A program made the position numbers and the translations under genes. DNA of 64,000 nt from an uncultured Hyphomicrobiales bacterium (GTDB lineage Bacteria; Pseudomonadota; Alphaproteobacteria; Rhizobiales; TMED25): contig CAJIYR010000005.1 in the NCBI GenBank assembly GCA_905181735.1, forward strand, positions 60,434 to 124,433, given 5' to 3'. Below, piece after piece: positions 63,917-64,000 of the stretch. Within the stretch, counting starts at the first letter, position 1; each line of letters begins with the position of its first letter. The notes below the pieces were generated by a model. It did not search any database. It saw only the letters and a program-made list of their open reading frames with translations, and had not been told where the DNA came from.

Positions 63917-64000
63917 TCAACAAAATTCATGATAAAGAATATCCATTATTTTTAAAATTGCTTCATTATTTATTGAATAATAAAGGGTACGATGATCACG
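63917..64000 (-). CDS. C-terminus of possible RelE/ParE-like toxin (5' end outside window)
   Basis: Minus-strand open frame RDHRTLYYSINNEAILKIMDILYHEFC* resembles the RelE/ParE C-terminal strand/helix pattern. Confidence 0.35.
   Translation of the reverse strand, partial: RDHRTLYYSINNEAILKIMDILYHEFC

Overview
This is an AT-rich window with strongly alphaproteobacterial gene content and order, from a compact genome with several overlapping convergent gene ends. Core blocks left to right: purM (truncated at the window start), hdaA-like, rnd, aspS, a B12-dependent ribonucleotide reductase (nrdJ), an NDUFA12-like/mlaD/DUF2155 cluster, aat-accC-accB-aroQ, an M48 protease, rne, PBP1A, prfB with a programmed +1 frameshift, bcp, a YhdP/AsmA-like giant, tyrS, anmK, a suf operon with two cysteine desulfurases, phoR-pstSCAB-phoU-phoB, parE, glnB-glnA, tRNA-Leu, tig-clpP-clpX-lon-hup, and tRNA-Val/tRNA-Asp. 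Right of tRNA-Asp (about 54.2-64 kb) the content looks accessory: an orphan ORF, a sulfatase, yaaA with atypical Arg codons, a znuA/zur/znuC/znuB locus with two Zur-box-like palindromes, a YgjP-like peptidase, recQ, an adhesin-E-like secreted protein and the end of a possible RelE/ParE toxin. I found no CRISPR array, transposon, prophage or convincing new multi-gene system. The most notable signals are regulatory or structural: 11 perfect TTTTA repeats between rne and PBP1A, an 11-bp-period triple Pho-box repeat before pstS, a 16-bp perfect hairpin between pstS and pstC, a sigma-54-like site before glnB, a near-duplicated promoter before the sulfatase and yaaA, and an apparent synteny/composition break after tRNA-Asp. 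All family calls come from reading the sequence; no database search was run.
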